Counted from the first letter of the stretch, positions 15,894 through 27,130 are shown. The stretch: DNA of 64,000 nucleotides from Azospirillum rugosum (GCF_017876155.1 NZ_JAGINP010000021.1:1-64000), one strand, 5' to 3'. The notes: generated by a model from the sequence alone, not told the origin. Numbers and translations: made by a program.

Positions 15894-15934
15894 CGAAAAA
15901 GCCCGCTCGGCCGTTCGGCCTGCGGGCTTTTCGA
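15894..15934. terminator. Strong bidirectional terminator
   Basis: AAAAAGCCCGC facing GCGGGCTTTT with GGCCGTTCGGCC in the loop region. It has an A-run on the left and a T-run on the right, so it can end both the STAS gene (plus strand) and the tRNA-Leu gene (minus strand). Confidence 0.9.
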
Positions 15935-15954
15935 AGTGTCCCAGCGATGTGGGA

Positions 15955-16041
15955 TGGTGCGGTCGAGAAGACTCGAACTTCCACGGCATCTCTGCCACAG
16001 CGACCTCAACGCTGCGCGTCTACCAATTCCGCCACGACCGC
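15955..16041 (-). tRNA. tRNA-Leu (anticodon GAG)
   Basis: The minus strand folds as an 87-nt class II tRNA. The acceptor arms GCGGTCG and CGACCGC pair, the D-arm region reads TGGCGGAATTGGTAGACGC, the anticodon loop TTGAGGT (anticodon at 16005-16007) sits in stem CAGCG/CGCTG, and a long variable arm and the T-arm GTTCGAGTC follow. The CCA end is encoded (15955-15957). It reads CUC/CUU leucine codons. Confidence 0.96.
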
Positions 16042-16165
16042 ACGAGGCTGGTAGCACCATTGACAGGATTGCTCTTGCCAACAGGTGGAGCGGGGGAATA
16101 CCAGATCCCCAACGCCCGATCAAGCGGCGTCTCGCGCAGCCCGTCAAGAAAGTCTCCGTTCCGTC

Positions 16166-16885
16166 ATGAGCGACCTGCACCAGACCGACCCGAACGCCCT
16201 CGCGACCGCCGCTGCCCCCATCGCTGATGGCATCGAATGGCGGATCAGCGACACGCCCGTCCCCTACCCGGACGCCCTGGCGGAAATGGAGGCGCGCGTG
16301 GAAGCCATCCGGGCCGGAACCGCGCCGGAACTGGTCTGGCTGCTGGAGCACCCGCCGCTCTACACCGCCGGCACCAGCGCCCGCCGGGAGGACCTGCTGG
16401 AGCCCGACCGCTTCCCCGTCTACGACGCCGGTCGCGGCGGCCAGTTCACCTACCATGGGCCCGGCCAGCGCGTGGCCTATGTGATGCTGGACCTGAAGAA
16501 GCGCGGCGCCGACATCCGGGCCTTCGTCCACGACCTGGAGGAGTGGCTGATCCGCACGCTGGCCGCCTTCAACATCAGGGGGGAGCGGCGCGAGGGCCGC
16601 GTCGGCATCTGGGTCGACAAGCGCCCCTACGGCGGCGCTCCGGGCCAGGAGGACAAGATCGCCGCCATCGGCGTGCGGGTGCGGCGCTGGGTCAGCTTCC
16701 ACGGCGTCGCCCTGAACGTGGAGCCGGACCTGTCCCACTTCTCCGGCATCGTGCCCTGCGGGATCAGCGAGCATGGCGTGACGTCCATGGTGGCGCTGGG
16801 CCACCTGGTGACCATGGAGGATGTGGACGCGGCGCTGATCGCGAGCTTCGCCGAGGTGTTCGGCGACGGGCCGGCGGAGGGTTGA
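16166..16885 (+). CDS. lipB: Octanoyl-[ACP]:protein N-octanoyltransferase LipB
   Basis: A 239-residue transferase that moves octanoate from acyl carrier protein to the lipoyl domains of 2-oxoacid dehydrogenases and GcvH, the first step of lipoate synthesis. The motif RGGQFTYHGPGQRVAYVMLDL, the lysine-bearing EDKIAAIGVRVRRWVSFHG, and the acyl-thioester cysteine in IVPCGISEHGVTSM are all present. I chose the ATG at 16166 (MSDLHQTDP); a longer reading from 16085 adds residues that do not belong to the family. It stands alone between tRNA-Leu and a convergent small secreted-protein gene. Confidence 0.95.
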   Translation: MSDLHQTDPNALATAAAPIADGIEWRISDTPVPYPDALAEMEARVEAIRAGTAPELVWLLEHPPLYTAGTSARREDLLEPDRFPVYDAGRGGQFTYHGPGQRVAYVMLDLKKRGADIRAFVHDLEEWLIRTLAAFNIRGERREGRVGIWVDKRPYGGAPGQEDKIAAIGVRVRRWVSFHGVALNVEPDLSHFSGIVPCGISEHGVTSMVALGHLVTMEDVDAALIASFAEVFGDGPAEG

Positions 16886-16888
16886 CGC

Positions 16889-16924
16889 CGCCGTTGGTTG
16901 GCGTGTGGCTCCACCCAACCTACG
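16889..16924. repeat. Half copy of the GTAGGTTGGGTGGAGC repeat
   Basis: GTTGGTTGGCGTG followed by GGCTCCACCCAACCTACGG between lipB and the next gene. The right part matches the outer arm of the full palindrome at 33698-33786, so this looks like a decayed or half element. Confidence 0.6.
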
Positions 16925-17405
16925 GTTTCTTCTTTGCAAGCGCTTCGCCGTCGTTGAGGATGCGCAGGTCCTCGTTGGTGATGGAGACCACCGTGCAGCC
17001 GGTCGAGTCGCCGTTGCGGAACAGGTAGATCAGCTTGCGGTTGGCCTGCTTCTTCGGGTCGTAGAGGTTCAGCCCGTGGCCGAAGGCGACGCCCAGCACG
17101 TCGCCCTTGAAGATGGCCCGGAAGCGCATGGGCATCACCTCCCGGAACGTCCGGGCGGCGCAGAGGTCGCTCAGCGCCTTTTCGAAGCGTCCGGCCTTGC
17201 GCCAGTCCTGGGTGGAGCGGATCGTCACCCACTGCGGCGGCAGCGGGTAGCGCACAACCGGCGGGGCCAGCGGCAGGTCGTAGCCACCGGGCGGCACGGG
17301 CGGCTGGTGCCCGTCCTCCGTCCGGTTCAGCGGGCTGTCGGCCAGCGCGGGTAGCGCCGCGAGGATGGCCGCGGCGGCGAGGAGCACCGGGGAACACCGC
17401 GTCAT
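16920..17405 (-). CDS. Secreted protein, function unknown
   Basis: A 161-residue protein with a Sec signal peptide (MTRCSPVLLAAAAILAALPA, cleavage likely after ALA at 22). The mature chain is Pro-rich at first (PPVPPGGYDLPLAPPVV), then contains a folded part with RFRAIFKGDVLGVAFGHGLNLYDPKK and one cysteine pair (CAARTF and GCTVV). No family is recognised. It is periplasmic by prediction. A large palindromic repeat separates it from the acylphosphatase gene upstream on the same strand. Confidence 0.72.
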   Translation of the reverse strand: MTRCSPVLLAAAAILAALPALADSPLNRTEDGHQPPVPPGGYDLPLAPPVVRYPLPPQWVTIRSTQDWRKAGRFEKALSDLCAARTFREVMPMRFRAIFKGDVLGVAFGHGLNLYDPKKQANRKLIYLFRNGDSTGCTVVSITNEDLRILNDGEALAKKKP

Positions 17406-17443
17406 GTTGTGCGATCCGAGCAGTGGCTGAATTGCCAGGGGCT

Positions 17444-17566
17444 TTCACCACAAAGACACAAAGAACACTAAGAATTTCACAAAGGGGCGTCGGCCGACAG
17501 GCTGGCGCGCCGGCTTATCGACAGCTCTTTGTGAAAATCTTTGTGCCTTTGTGTCTTTGTGGTGAA
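17444..17566. repeat. Palindromic repeat, ACCACAAAGACACAAAG type
   Basis: Starts TTCACCACAAAGACACAAAG and ends CTTTGTGTCTTTGTGGTGAA, an outer inverted repeat of about 20 bases around a roughly 80-base core that itself contains TTTCACAAAG and CTTTGTGAAA. A sister element (ACCACAGAGACACGG) is at 35459-35575. Elements of this wording occur between genes in many bacteria. Confidence 0.85.
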
Positions 17567-17591
17567 TCGTCTCCAGCCCGACAACGTTCCA

Positions 17592-17909
17592 TCACAGCGT
17601 CCCGCGCTGCTCGAACGGCAGGGAGCCCGGGTCGCGGGCGGACTCAATGGCGATGTCGCGGACGATGGCGGCGGAGGGGCCGCGGCGGCAGGCCTCCAGC
17701 ATGCGGTCCACAGCGTCAGGCGGGCCGGCGAACAGCGCCTCCACCGTGCCGTCGCTGCGGTTGCGCACCCAGCCGTCGAGGCCGAAGGCGGTCGCGGTGT
17801 CCACGGTCCAGCCGCGGTACCACACCCCCTGCACCTTGCCGTGGATGCGGGCCAGCACCGCCTTGCGTTCGGTGCGGCCCGTTCCGGGCTTGGCCCCAGA
17901 TTCAGCCAT
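17592..17909 (-). CDS. acyP: Acylphosphatase
   Basis: A 105-residue small enzyme that hydrolyses carboxyl-phosphate bonds such as acetyl or carbamoyl phosphate. The signature GKVQGVWYRGWT supplies the catalytic arginine R32 and GLDGWVRNRSDGTVEA supplies the catalytic asparagine N50. It is slightly longer than usual because of an N-terminal tail of about 15 residues. It overlaps the 2TM gene by eight bases and is the last gene of a fadD-2TM-acyP operon. Confidence 0.93.
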   Translation of the reverse strand: MAESGAKPGTGRTERKAVLARIHGKVQGVWYRGWTVDTATAFGLDGWVRNRSDGTVEALFAGPPDAVDRMLEACRRGPSAAIVRDIAIESARDPGSLPFEQRGTL

Positions 17910-18162
17910 GTCCAGGCTCCGTATCGTTCTTGCGTCCCCACCACCCCATCACATAGGCCGCGTGGAGCGCCAGAGGGGCTCCCCAGGCGACCAGGGGGAA
18001 GAGGAACCAAGGATAGCCGGGATCCAGCACCGCGTTCACCGGCACCAGCACCACCATCACGATGAAATAGGCGATCAGGTGGTTGAGGAAACCGCGCAAG
18101 CGGCGACGCCTCACCGCGTCGTCGGGCGACGCCTCACCCTTCGGTGAGTCGGGATAGGTCAC
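17902..18162 (-). CDS. Small two-helix (2TM) membrane protein
   Basis: An 86-residue protein with two membrane segments (about 29-49, HLIAYFIVMVVLVPVNAVL, and about 54-74, WFLFPLVAWGAPLALHAAYV), matching the 2TM-domain family often found fused to or beside regulators. The start is probably GTG at 18162, which overlaps the fadD stop as GTGA and has GGGGGTG upstream. Its 3' end overlaps acyP by eight bases. The position suggests co-translation with the acyl-CoA ligase; the role is unknown. Confidence 0.75.
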   Translation of the reverse strand: MTYPDSPKGEASPDDAVRRRRLRGFLNHLIAYFIVMVVLVPVNAVLDPGYPWFLFPLVAWGAPLALHAAYVMGWWGRKNDTEPGHG

Positions 18163-19871
18163 GCCGCACCCCCGGCGCCGTCGCGGCGCGCCGCCTCCTC
18201 GTCCAGCAGGGCCTTGCGGGACAGCTTGCCGATCATGGTCTTGGGCAGCTGGTCGCGGAACTCGATCACCTTGGGCATTTCGATGGGCGACAGCTTGTCC
18301 TTCAGGAAGTCGATCAGCTCCTCGCGGGTCAGGGTCTTGCCCTCGTCCACGCGGATGTAGGCCTTCACCGTCTGGCCGCGGTATTCGTCGGGCAGGCCGG
18401 CCACCACGCATTCGGCCACGGCCGGGTGCAGGTAGATCGCCTCCTCCACGTTGCGTGGGTAGACGTTGAAGCCGCTGCACAGGATCATGTCCTTGATGCG
18501 GTCCACGATGAAGGTGTAGCCGTCCTCGTCCATGTAGCCGACGTCGCCGGTGTGCAGGCGCCCGTCGACCAGAGTCATGGCGGTCTCCTCCGGCTTCTTC
18601 CAATAGCCCTGCATCACCTGCGGGCCGCGGATGCAGACCTCCCCCTTCTCGCCGGGCGGCAGCACGCGGCGCGGCTCCTCCAGGCTGACGATCTCGATCA
18701 CCGTGCCGGGCAGCGGCAGGCCGATGGAGCCGGCCTTGCCCGGCGCCGTCATCGGGTTGCCGGTGGCCACCGGCGAGGATTCCGACAGGCCGTAGCCTTC
18801 CACCAGCACGCAGCCGGTCGTCCGCTCGAAGGCCTGCTTCACCTCCACCGGCAGGGGCGCGCCGCCGGAGAAGCAGAAGCGGACGCAGGAGAGGTCGTAC
18901 TTTTCCAGGTGCTTGTGATGGTTGATGGCGGTGTAGATGGTCGGCACCGCGGGGAACAGGGTCGGCCGCTTCTTGTGGATGGTCTCCATCACCTCGTCCA
19001 GGTTGAAGCGCGGGAGCATGACGATCTCCGCCCCCAGCCGGATGCTGAGGTTCATCACCACCGTCATGGCGAAGACGTGGAAGAAGGGCAGCACGCCCAG
19101 CATCCGCTCCTCCCCCGGCTTGGCGCCGACGAACCACAGCCGGCACTGCTCCGTGTTGGCGGTGAGGTTGGCGTGGGTCAGCATCGCCCCCTTCGGCACG
19201 CCCGTCGTGCCGCCGGTGTATTGCAGGACGGCGATGTCCTTGTCCGGATCGACCGTCACAGGCTGCGGCCGCCCGTCGTTGGCGACCAGCCGCTTGAAGG
19301 GCAGGTGCCGGTCGTCGGCGGGGATGCGCGCCACCTCCGCCCGCTTGGCGATGGGGAACAGCCAGTTCTTCGGGAAGGGCAGGATGTCGGCCATCGGGCA
19401 GACGACCAGCCGCTTCAGCCGCGATTCGGCCAGCATGCGGGCCATCTTGTCGTAGAGGACCTTCAGGTCGAGCGTGACCATCATCTCCACGCCGCTGTCG
19501 GCGATCTGGTGCTGCAACTCCCGCTCCGCGTAGAGGGGGTTGAAGTTCACCACGATGCCGCCGGCCTTCAACACGGCGAAGAAACAGATCACGTAGTAGG
19601 GGGTGTTGGGCAGGAACAGGCCGACGCGCACGCCCTTCCCCACCCCGGCGGCCTGGAAGCCCTTGGCCGCGCGGTCCACCAGGGCGGCGATCTCCGCGTA
19701 GCTGCTGCGCTTGCCCAGGAAGTCCAGCATCGGCCGCGCGGCGAAGCGGGCCGCCGAGTCGTCGAACAGGGCCGTCAGGGGTTGCGCCGGCAGCGGCGCG
19801 TTCCAGTCCACCTCCGGCGGATAGCCGTGTTCCCAGAGATGCTCTGACAGGTTGCGGGCCGCTTCACCCAT
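18159..19871 (-). CDS. fadD: Long-chain-fatty-acid-CoA ligase
   Basis: A 570-residue adenylate-forming enzyme that activates fatty acids to acyl-CoA. The AMP/P-loop motif YTGGTTGVPKGAMLTH, the A5-type EGYGLSESSP, the A7-type HTGDVGYMDEDGY, and the A8 hinge RIKDMILCSGFNVYPRNVEEA are present, and the C-terminal lysine lies in PKTMIGKLSRKAL. Length and wording fit FadD. The ATG at 19871 has GAGGGAG upstream, while longer readings add a basic segment with no family match. It heads an operon with a 2TM protein and acylphosphatase. No regulator is adjacent. Confidence 0.93.
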   Translation of the reverse strand: MGEAARNLSEHLWEHGYPPEVDWNAPLPAQPLTALFDDSAARFAARPMLDFLGKRSSYAEIAALVDRAAKGFQAAGVGKGVRVGLFLPNTPYYVICFFAVLKAGGIVVNFNPLYAERELQHQIADSGVEMMVTLDLKVLYDKMARMLAESRLKRLVVCPMADILPFPKNWLFPIAKRAEVARIPADDRHLPFKRLVANDGRPQPVTVDPDKDIAVLQYTGGTTGVPKGAMLTHANLTANTEQCRLWFVGAKPGEERMLGVLPFFHVFAMTVVMNLSIRLGAEIVMLPRFNLDEVMETIHKKRPTLFPAVPTIYTAINHHKHLEKYDLSCVRFCFSGGAPLPVEVKQAFERTTGCVLVEGYGLSESSPVATGNPMTAPGKAGSIGLPLPGTVIEIVSLEEPRRVLPPGEKGEVCIRGPQVMQGYWKKPEETAMTLVDGRLHTGDVGYMDEDGYTFIVDRIKDMILCSGFNVYPRNVEEAIYLHPAVAECVVAGLPDEYRGQTVKAYIRVDEGKTLTREELIDFLKDKLSPIEMPKVIEFRDQLPKTMIGKLSRKALLDEEAARRDGAGGAA

Positions 19872-20169
19872 GCGCTTCTCCCTCATCGTTCTTTGTGCGT
19901 CCCTTTTTTTCCGGCGCCCCGGACGCAGGGGTTTTGCGCCGATTGTAACCGCTCTTTGGGCGAAATGGTCCGCCGACTTTGGGGCCGCAAGACCGCCAAC
20001 GACCGCCGCAGGCATCGCCACAGGGGGTTGAAGGAAAAATTACACTGGTGACCCTATTGTTGATGTGGCTAAATTCTTCGCGGCGGGCCCCCGGCAGAAC
20101 GCACCGGGAAGGATCGGCATCGCCGGAGCGGCATGACCGCGCGATGCCTTGGCCGAAGGATACCAGCCC

Positions 20170-20730
20170 TTGTCCCGGTACGACCCCACCCCGCCCTTCT
20201 CCGGCCCGCCCTTCTCCGGACCATCGCTCAGCGAAGGCGCCCGCACGCGGGCCACCGTCCGATGGTTCAACGCCGCCAAGGGCTTCGGCTTCGTGTCGCC
20301 GGAGGACGGGACGGGGGACGCCTTCCTCCACATCTCCGTCCTGAACCGCATCGGCCGGCACGAGATCGGCGACGGGGCGGAGCTTCTGTGCCAGATCCTG
20401 CCGGGCGGCAAGGGCCCGCAGGTCGCCCACATCCTGGAGGTGGTGAGCGAGGGCGTGGTCGGCGGTGCCGGGCAGCAGCAACAGCCGGCGGCGGACCGGC
20501 GCGCGGCGCCCACCGGGCCGGAGACGGAGGTCACCGGCACCGTGAAGTGGTTCAAGCCGGAGCAGGGCTTCGGCTTCGTGACCGCCGACGACGGCGCCAA
20601 GGACGTGTTCGTGCACAAGAGCGTGCTGCGCCGCTGCAACCTGCTGGAGCTGGAGACGGGCCAGCGCGTGCACCTGCGGGTGCGGGAGGCGCCGAAGGGC
20701 CGCGAGGCCTCCTGGGTCGTCCTGCTGTAG
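20170..20730 (+). CDS. Protein with two cold-shock domains
   Basis: About 186 residues with two CSDs that bind single-stranded nucleic acid. Each shows the RNP1-like run: VRWFNAAKGFGFVSPEDG then DAFLHISVL in the first, and VKWFKPEQGFGFVTADDG then DVFVHKSVL in the second. A Gln/Ala/Pro linker joins them. The start is uncertain because no ATG fits: TTG at 20170 has AAGGA nine bases upstream and is preferred to the TTG at 20149. A long AT-richer leader (about 20020-20100) lies upstream, as is common for cold-shock genes. It is 11 bases before cheD, with which it is probably co-transcribed. Confidence 0.88.
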   Translation: MSRYDPTPPFSGPPFSGPSLSEGARTRATVRWFNAAKGFGFVSPEDGTGDAFLHISVLNRIGRHEIGDGAELLCQILPGGKGPQVAHILEVVSEGVVGGAGQQQQPAADRRAAPTGPETEVTGTVKWFKPEQGFGFVTADDGAKDVFVHKSVLRRCNLLELETGQRVHLRVREAPKGREASWVVLL

Positions 20731-20741
20731 CGCTGACGATC

Positions 20742-21410
20742 ATGACGCGTGGCGGACTGAATCCTTTCCAGCACACCGGCGGCTTCGACGGCACGGTTGA
20801 CCGGCGAACCGCGGCCGACGGGCTGCGGGCGGACGGCAGCTTCTTCGATCCGGAGTTCCAGGCCTATGTGGTGCCGGTGGTGCTGGGCCATCACCGCATC
20901 TCCAGCCGCGCCGACGACATGCTGGTGACGACGCTGGGATCCTGCGTCGCCGCCTGCATCCACGATCCCGTGGCGCTAGTCGGTGGCATGAACCACTTCC
21001 TGCTGCCGGGGTCCCCGGTCGGGGACGGCTTCGGCGTCGCCACCCGCTATGGCAGCGTGGCGATGGAGCGGCTGATCAACGACCTGCTGGCCCGCGGCGC
21101 GCGGCGCGAGCGGCTGGAGGTGAAGCTGTTCGGCGGCGCCCGCGTCATCGAGACCAGCCTGGACGTGGGCGCGGCCAACCGGGATTTCGCCCTGGACTAT
21201 GTGCGGCGGGAGGGGCTGGCGCTCGCCGGCGAGGATCTGGGCGGCCCGGCCGGCCGCCGCGTGCATTTCTTCCCCACCACCGGCAAGGCCTTCCGCCGCC
21301 TGCTGCGGCCGGAAACCGAACGCGAGACGGTGCACCAGGAGCTGGACTTCCTGAAGGCGCTGAAAGGCACTGCCGTGGAGGGGGAGATGGAGCTGTTCGA
21401 CCGGGGTTAG
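20742..21410 (+). CDS. cheD: Chemoreceptor glutamine deamidase CheD
   Basis: A 222-residue enzyme that deamidates glutamines in methyl-accepting chemotaxis proteins. The catalytic cysteine C68 in TTLGSCVAACI and the histidine H85 in GGMNHFLLP are 17 residues apart, the spacing seen in characterised CheD; Thr63/Thr64 supply the third member. The extra N-terminal 40 residues before AYVVPVVLGHH are not in the core family. No other che genes are in the window, so this copy is separate from a main chemotaxis operon and is linked instead to a double cold-shock gene. Confidence 0.92.
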   Translation: MTRGGLNPFQHTGGFDGTVDRRTAADGLRADGSFFDPEFQAYVVPVVLGHHRISSRADDMLVTTLGSCVAACIHDPVALVGGMNHFLLPGSPVGDGFGVATRYGSVAMERLINDLLARGARRERLEVKLFGGARVIETSLDVGAANRDFALDYVRREGLALAGEDLGGPAGRRVHFFPTTGKAFRRLLRPETERETVHQELDFLKALKGTAVEGEMELFDRG

Positions 21411-21420
21411 GCGCAGGGTT

Positions 21421-21540
21421 GTCGCACTGGGCCCCCACCCTAACCCTCCCCCATCTTCGACGGGGGAGGGAACTCCGCCGCTCCGATGCCAAAACCCCTC
21501 CCCCGCGAAGTGGGGGAGGATGGGTGGGGGCCCAGCGCCA
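21421..21540. repeat. Palindromic repeat, GGGCCC family (copy 2)
   Basis: Left end TCGCACTGGGCCCCCACCC, right end GGGTGGGGGCCCAGCGC. Inside are hairpins CCTCCCCCATC/GACGGGGGAGG and CCTCCCCCGCGAAGTGGGGGAGG. It lies between cheD and the convergent serine hydrolase gene, where it could end both transcripts. Confidence 0.85.
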
Positions 21541-21544
21541 GGGC

Positions 21545-22588
21545 TTACCGCGGGGACCGCAGCGCGTCCGCGGCTTCCATCACCATCCATTCGGCTTGGT
21601 CGCCGTCCTCGCCGTCGGTGAAGACGGCGATGGTCAGGGGTGTGGGGCCGGGGAAATGGTAGGCCGTGGGGGTGCAGCCCGGGCCGCCGCCGGTGTGGCC
21701 CCAGCAGGGGCCGGCCTGCGGGTCGCGCTCCACCATCAGGCCGAGGCCGTAGCCGGGCTCCACCCAGGGGCGGCCGCGCATCTGGCCGGGGACGGGCCAT
21801 GAACTCACCATGCGGGCGGCAAGTTGGGGAGCCAGCAGGCCGGCGGTGAAGAGGCCGTGCAGCAGGCGGGCGGTGTCGAGCGCGGTGGCGGCGACCACGC
21901 CGTGCGATACCCAGCCGGGGTGGTAGAGGCCGGCCACGGCGACCGGCGGGCCGTCGCCGCCCAGATAGGGGCTAGGGCCGAGGTGGAGGCCGGCGAGGTC
22001 GGCGCGGGTCGTGGGAACGGACCAGTCGGTCAGGCCGAGGGGGCCGAACAGCTCCCGCTCCAGCAGGGCGGCGAAGGACAGGCCGGAGGCGCGCTCCAGC
22101 AGGCGCTTCACCAGCAGGTAGCCGATGTTGGAGTAGGAGAATTGCTGCCCCGGCGGGGCGAAGGGCTCGGCGGCGCGGCAGCGGGCGAGGAACTCGTCCT
22201 CCGTCCAGGGCTCCGCGCCGGCGCGGACGGCGGCGTGGTACGTGGGCATGCCGCCGTAGTTGTAGAGGCCGGCCCGGTGCGACAGCAGGTCGGCCAGGGT
22301 CAGGCGGGCGGCGGGGGCGAAGTCCGGCAGCCAGCGGTCCAGCGGCGCGTCGAGGTCGATTTCGCCCCGGCCGGCCAGGCGCAGGGCGGCCGCCGCGGCC
22401 ATGGTCTTGGTGATGCTGTAGGTCAGGAACCGGGCGGTCGGGGCCGGGGGCGCTTCCCCCGCGCGGGCGAAGCCGGTGGTCCAGAAGCGGTCGCCGGAGC
22501 AGGCGGCCAGCACGGCGGTCCGGGCGGCGGTGGGGCCGGAGCCCTCCTCCAGGAGGGTCGTGAGGCGGGAAGCGGCTTCATCAAACAT
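21545..22588 (-). CDS. Class C beta-lactamase-like serine hydrolase
   Basis: A 347-residue penicillin-binding/beta-lactamase fold enzyme (Beta-lactamase family, COG1680 type). The nucleophile motif SxxK is S58-ITK61, the second motif Y152-SN154 is in FSYSNIGYLLV, and the third is HTGG near residue 306. There is no signal peptide, so it is likely cytoplasmic and more probably an esterase or peptidase than a true antibiotic-hydrolysing enzyme. The start at 22588 (MFDEAASRL) has only a weak ribosome site. It lies between cheD and ppdK on the minus strand, with a terminator between it and ppdK. Confidence 0.88.
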   Translation of the reverse strand: MFDEAASRLTTLLEEGSGPTAARTAVLAACSGDRFWTTGFARAGEAPPAPTARFLTYSITKTMAAAAALRLAGRGEIDLDAPLDRWLPDFAPAARLTLADLLSHRAGLYNYGGMPTYHAAVRAGAEPWTEDEFLARCRAAEPFAPPGQQFSYSNIGYLLVKRLLERASGLSFAALLERELFGPLGLTDWSVPTTRADLAGLHLGPSPYLGGDGPPVAVAGLYHPGWVSHGVVAATALDTARLLHGLFTAGLLAPQLAARMVSSWPVPGQMRGRPWVEPGYGLGLMVERDPQAGPCWGHTGGGPGCTPTAYHFPGPTPLTIAVFTDGEDGDQAEWMVMEAADALRSPR

Positions 22589-22631
22589 TCGAACACCCCC
22601 TCCCCTCGCTTCGTGCGCGAAAGGCAGTCCG

Positions 22632-22668
22632 AAAAGACGAAGGCCCCCGGAGAGGGGGCCTTCGCTGT
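22632..22668. terminator. Terminator after ppdK
   Basis: CGAAGGCCCCC facing GGGGGCCTTCG with a short loop. On the minus strand it is followed by TCTTTT, so it fits the end of the pyruvate phosphate dikinase transcript. Confidence 0.8.
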
Positions 22669-22674
22669 GTCAGG

Positions 22675-25368
<2,694 letters not shown>

Positions 25369-25826
25369 CGTGAAATCCTCGTTCACCTCTATGGTCGTCC
25401 GGCCGTCGGCTGCGCGCGTCACCGATGGACGCGTGTCCATCTGGTATGACCGCGCAACCGCATCCGATGGTGACCTTCTATCTCCCCGCGGAAGGAGAAC
25501 ACAAGACGATCCGTTGCATAGCGTGAGCGCGACCGTGCGTATCCGTTTTGTGTCACACCGAATCCGATGGATCCGTCCATAAGGGGTGGAGCCCACGAAT
25601 TCGCGATTGCTCCCACCCTGTCCCTCCCTCCGCTGGGGGGGAAGGGAACGCACATCGGCCCTGCCCCGCCCGGCGGGAGGGTTGGGGGAAACCCTTGAGA
25701 CGCCCGGCGCATCGATATGCACCCATCGGTCGACTCTCGTCGACATTTGTCAACTTTGTTGGATTGAGTGCGGTAAATTGCTTCGATAAAGGATATATCG
25801 CAACAATACTACAATCGGAGGCTTCA
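25369..25826. other. 458-base divergent spacer
   Basis: It separates ppdK (minus) and the lipase gene (plus). The middle (about 25600-25700) has a GC-rich partial palindrome with CCCTCCCTCCGC and GGCGGGAGGGTTGGGGGAAACCC, a decayed relative of the GGGCCC repeat family. At 25728-25743 lies the small palindrome GTCGA-CTCTCG-TCGAC. The last 90 bases before the lipase gene are clearly AT-rich (TTGTCAACTTTGTTGGATTG and later GATAAAGGATATATCG) and probably hold its promoter. No gene is supported. Confidence 0.6.
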
Positions 25827-27098
25827 ATGTCGGGAACCGCGACGGTCATCGTTTTCGTTCCGGGGACGACCGCGTCGGAACTGTACGACGGCACCACCAA
25901 CGTGTGGCCGAACGTCATGAACAGCGATGACGGCATCGCCCAGAAGCTGGAAGACGCCTACGACGTGCTGAACGTCGGCAACCTGGCCGTCGGAAACGTC
26001 GTCTCCTCCTACCCGCTGTCGAGCACGGAACAGGTCGCGTGCTACGGCAGCCTGCTCAGCTACCTGACGACCGCGTCCAACTTCCAGAGCGGCACGGCCT
26101 TCACCACCTTCACCTACAACACGGCGGTGCAGACCAACAGCACGCCGGTGCCGGTGTCCGACCTGCTGTTCTACATGGTCCCCTACGACTGGCGTCAGGA
26201 CAACATGGCCTCGGCGAACTGGCTGTCCGGCGCGATTTCCTACCTGGACGCCGCCTACAAGGCCCAGGACCAGGCCTACAACCTGTACCTCGTCGGCCAC
26301 AGCATGGGCGGGCTGGTCTGCCGCGGGATGCTGGAATCGGGCATCGTCTCGTCGTCGACGAGCTGGTGGAGCAACCTGCAGTCGCTGACCACGCTGGCCA
26401 CGCCGCACCTGGGCGCGCCGCTGGCCCTGTCGGCGATCCTGGGGACGCTGGCCGACACCATGTCCCTGCCCTGGTACGCCAAGCTGTTCGTGAACTGGTT
26501 CCTGCAGGAGGCCGTGGACAGCAAGGGCTTCCCGTCCACCTACGAGCTGCTGCCGCCGGATCTGGCGGCCCCGAACCAGCAGCTGTTCGTTCAGGGCACC
26601 GGGGACGACGCCACGAAACTGTACGACATCTATGACGCCGGCGAGACCGTCTTCCAGGCCGTGCTGGCGCTGAAGGGCCTCAAGACCGGCGTGCTGGCCG
26701 AGACGAAGACCTTCTTCGGCAACCTGAACTACACGGCCAAGCCGCCGAAGCCCTACTATTGCTTTGCCGGTATCGACATGGCGACCTGCGCCGACAGCGG
26801 GTCGGACTATGCCTTCACCTTCAACGGGATCGACGCGATCACGGCGCAGACCACCCAGAACAGCGGCGACACCGTGGTTCCGGCGGAAAGCGCCAGCTTC
26901 GCCACCAACGCCGCGAACGTGGCGGTGACGACCTTCAGCGGCTACAACCACGGCCATATGGGCGGCAGCGACATGGCGGACTACCCGAACGCCATCGTCA
27001 CCATGCTGGCGCTGGCCGGCGTGAAGGTGGTGTCGACCGCCGACGCGGTGGCGCAGGCCGCGGCGGAGCCGGACATCGCCGAACACGCCTTCGTCTGA
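25827..27098 (+). CDS. LCAT/PGAP1-like alpha/beta hydrolase (putative lipase)
   Basis: A 423-residue hydrolase. The oxyanion segment FVPGTTASELYDG comes early, PYDWRQDN (119-126) is the LCAT-family hallmark, and the nucleophile elbow is LVGHSMGGLVCRG with S159. The acid and histidine are likely in the DTVVP segment and in YNHGHMGG near residue 378. Relatives are lecithin:cholesterol acyltransferases and triacylglycerol lipases. There is no Sec signal peptide, which is odd for a lipase; the N-terminus runs straight into the first strand. The ATG at 25827 has CGGAGG six bases upstream. Ser/Thr/Asn content is higher than in neighbouring genes. Confidence 0.85.
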   Translation: MSGTATVIVFVPGTTASELYDGTTNVWPNVMNSDDGIAQKLEDAYDVLNVGNLAVGNVVSSYPLSSTEQVACYGSLLSYLTTASNFQSGTAFTTFTYNTAVQTNSTPVPVSDLLFYMVPYDWRQDNMASANWLSGAISYLDAAYKAQDQAYNLYLVGHSMGGLVCRGMLESGIVSSSTSWWSNLQSLTTLATPHLGAPLALSAILGTLADTMSLPWYAKLFVNWFLQEAVDSKGFPSTYELLPPDLAAPNQQLFVQGTGDDATKLYDIYDAGETVFQAVLALKGLKTGVLAETKTFFGNLNYTAKPPKPYYCFAGIDMATCADSGSDYAFTFNGIDAITAQTTQNSGDTVVPAESASFATNAANVAVTTFSGYNHGHMGGSDMADYPNAIVTMLALAGVKVVSTADAVAQAAAEPDIAEHAFV

Positions 27099-27130
27099 CG
27101 GCGTCGTGTGACGGCCCCAAGGCGGGTGCC

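Noticed and set aside
21545..22588. Antibiotic-resistance beta-lactamase
   Set aside because: No signal peptide and the wording is that of general COG1680 serine hydrolases; resistance cannot be claimed.
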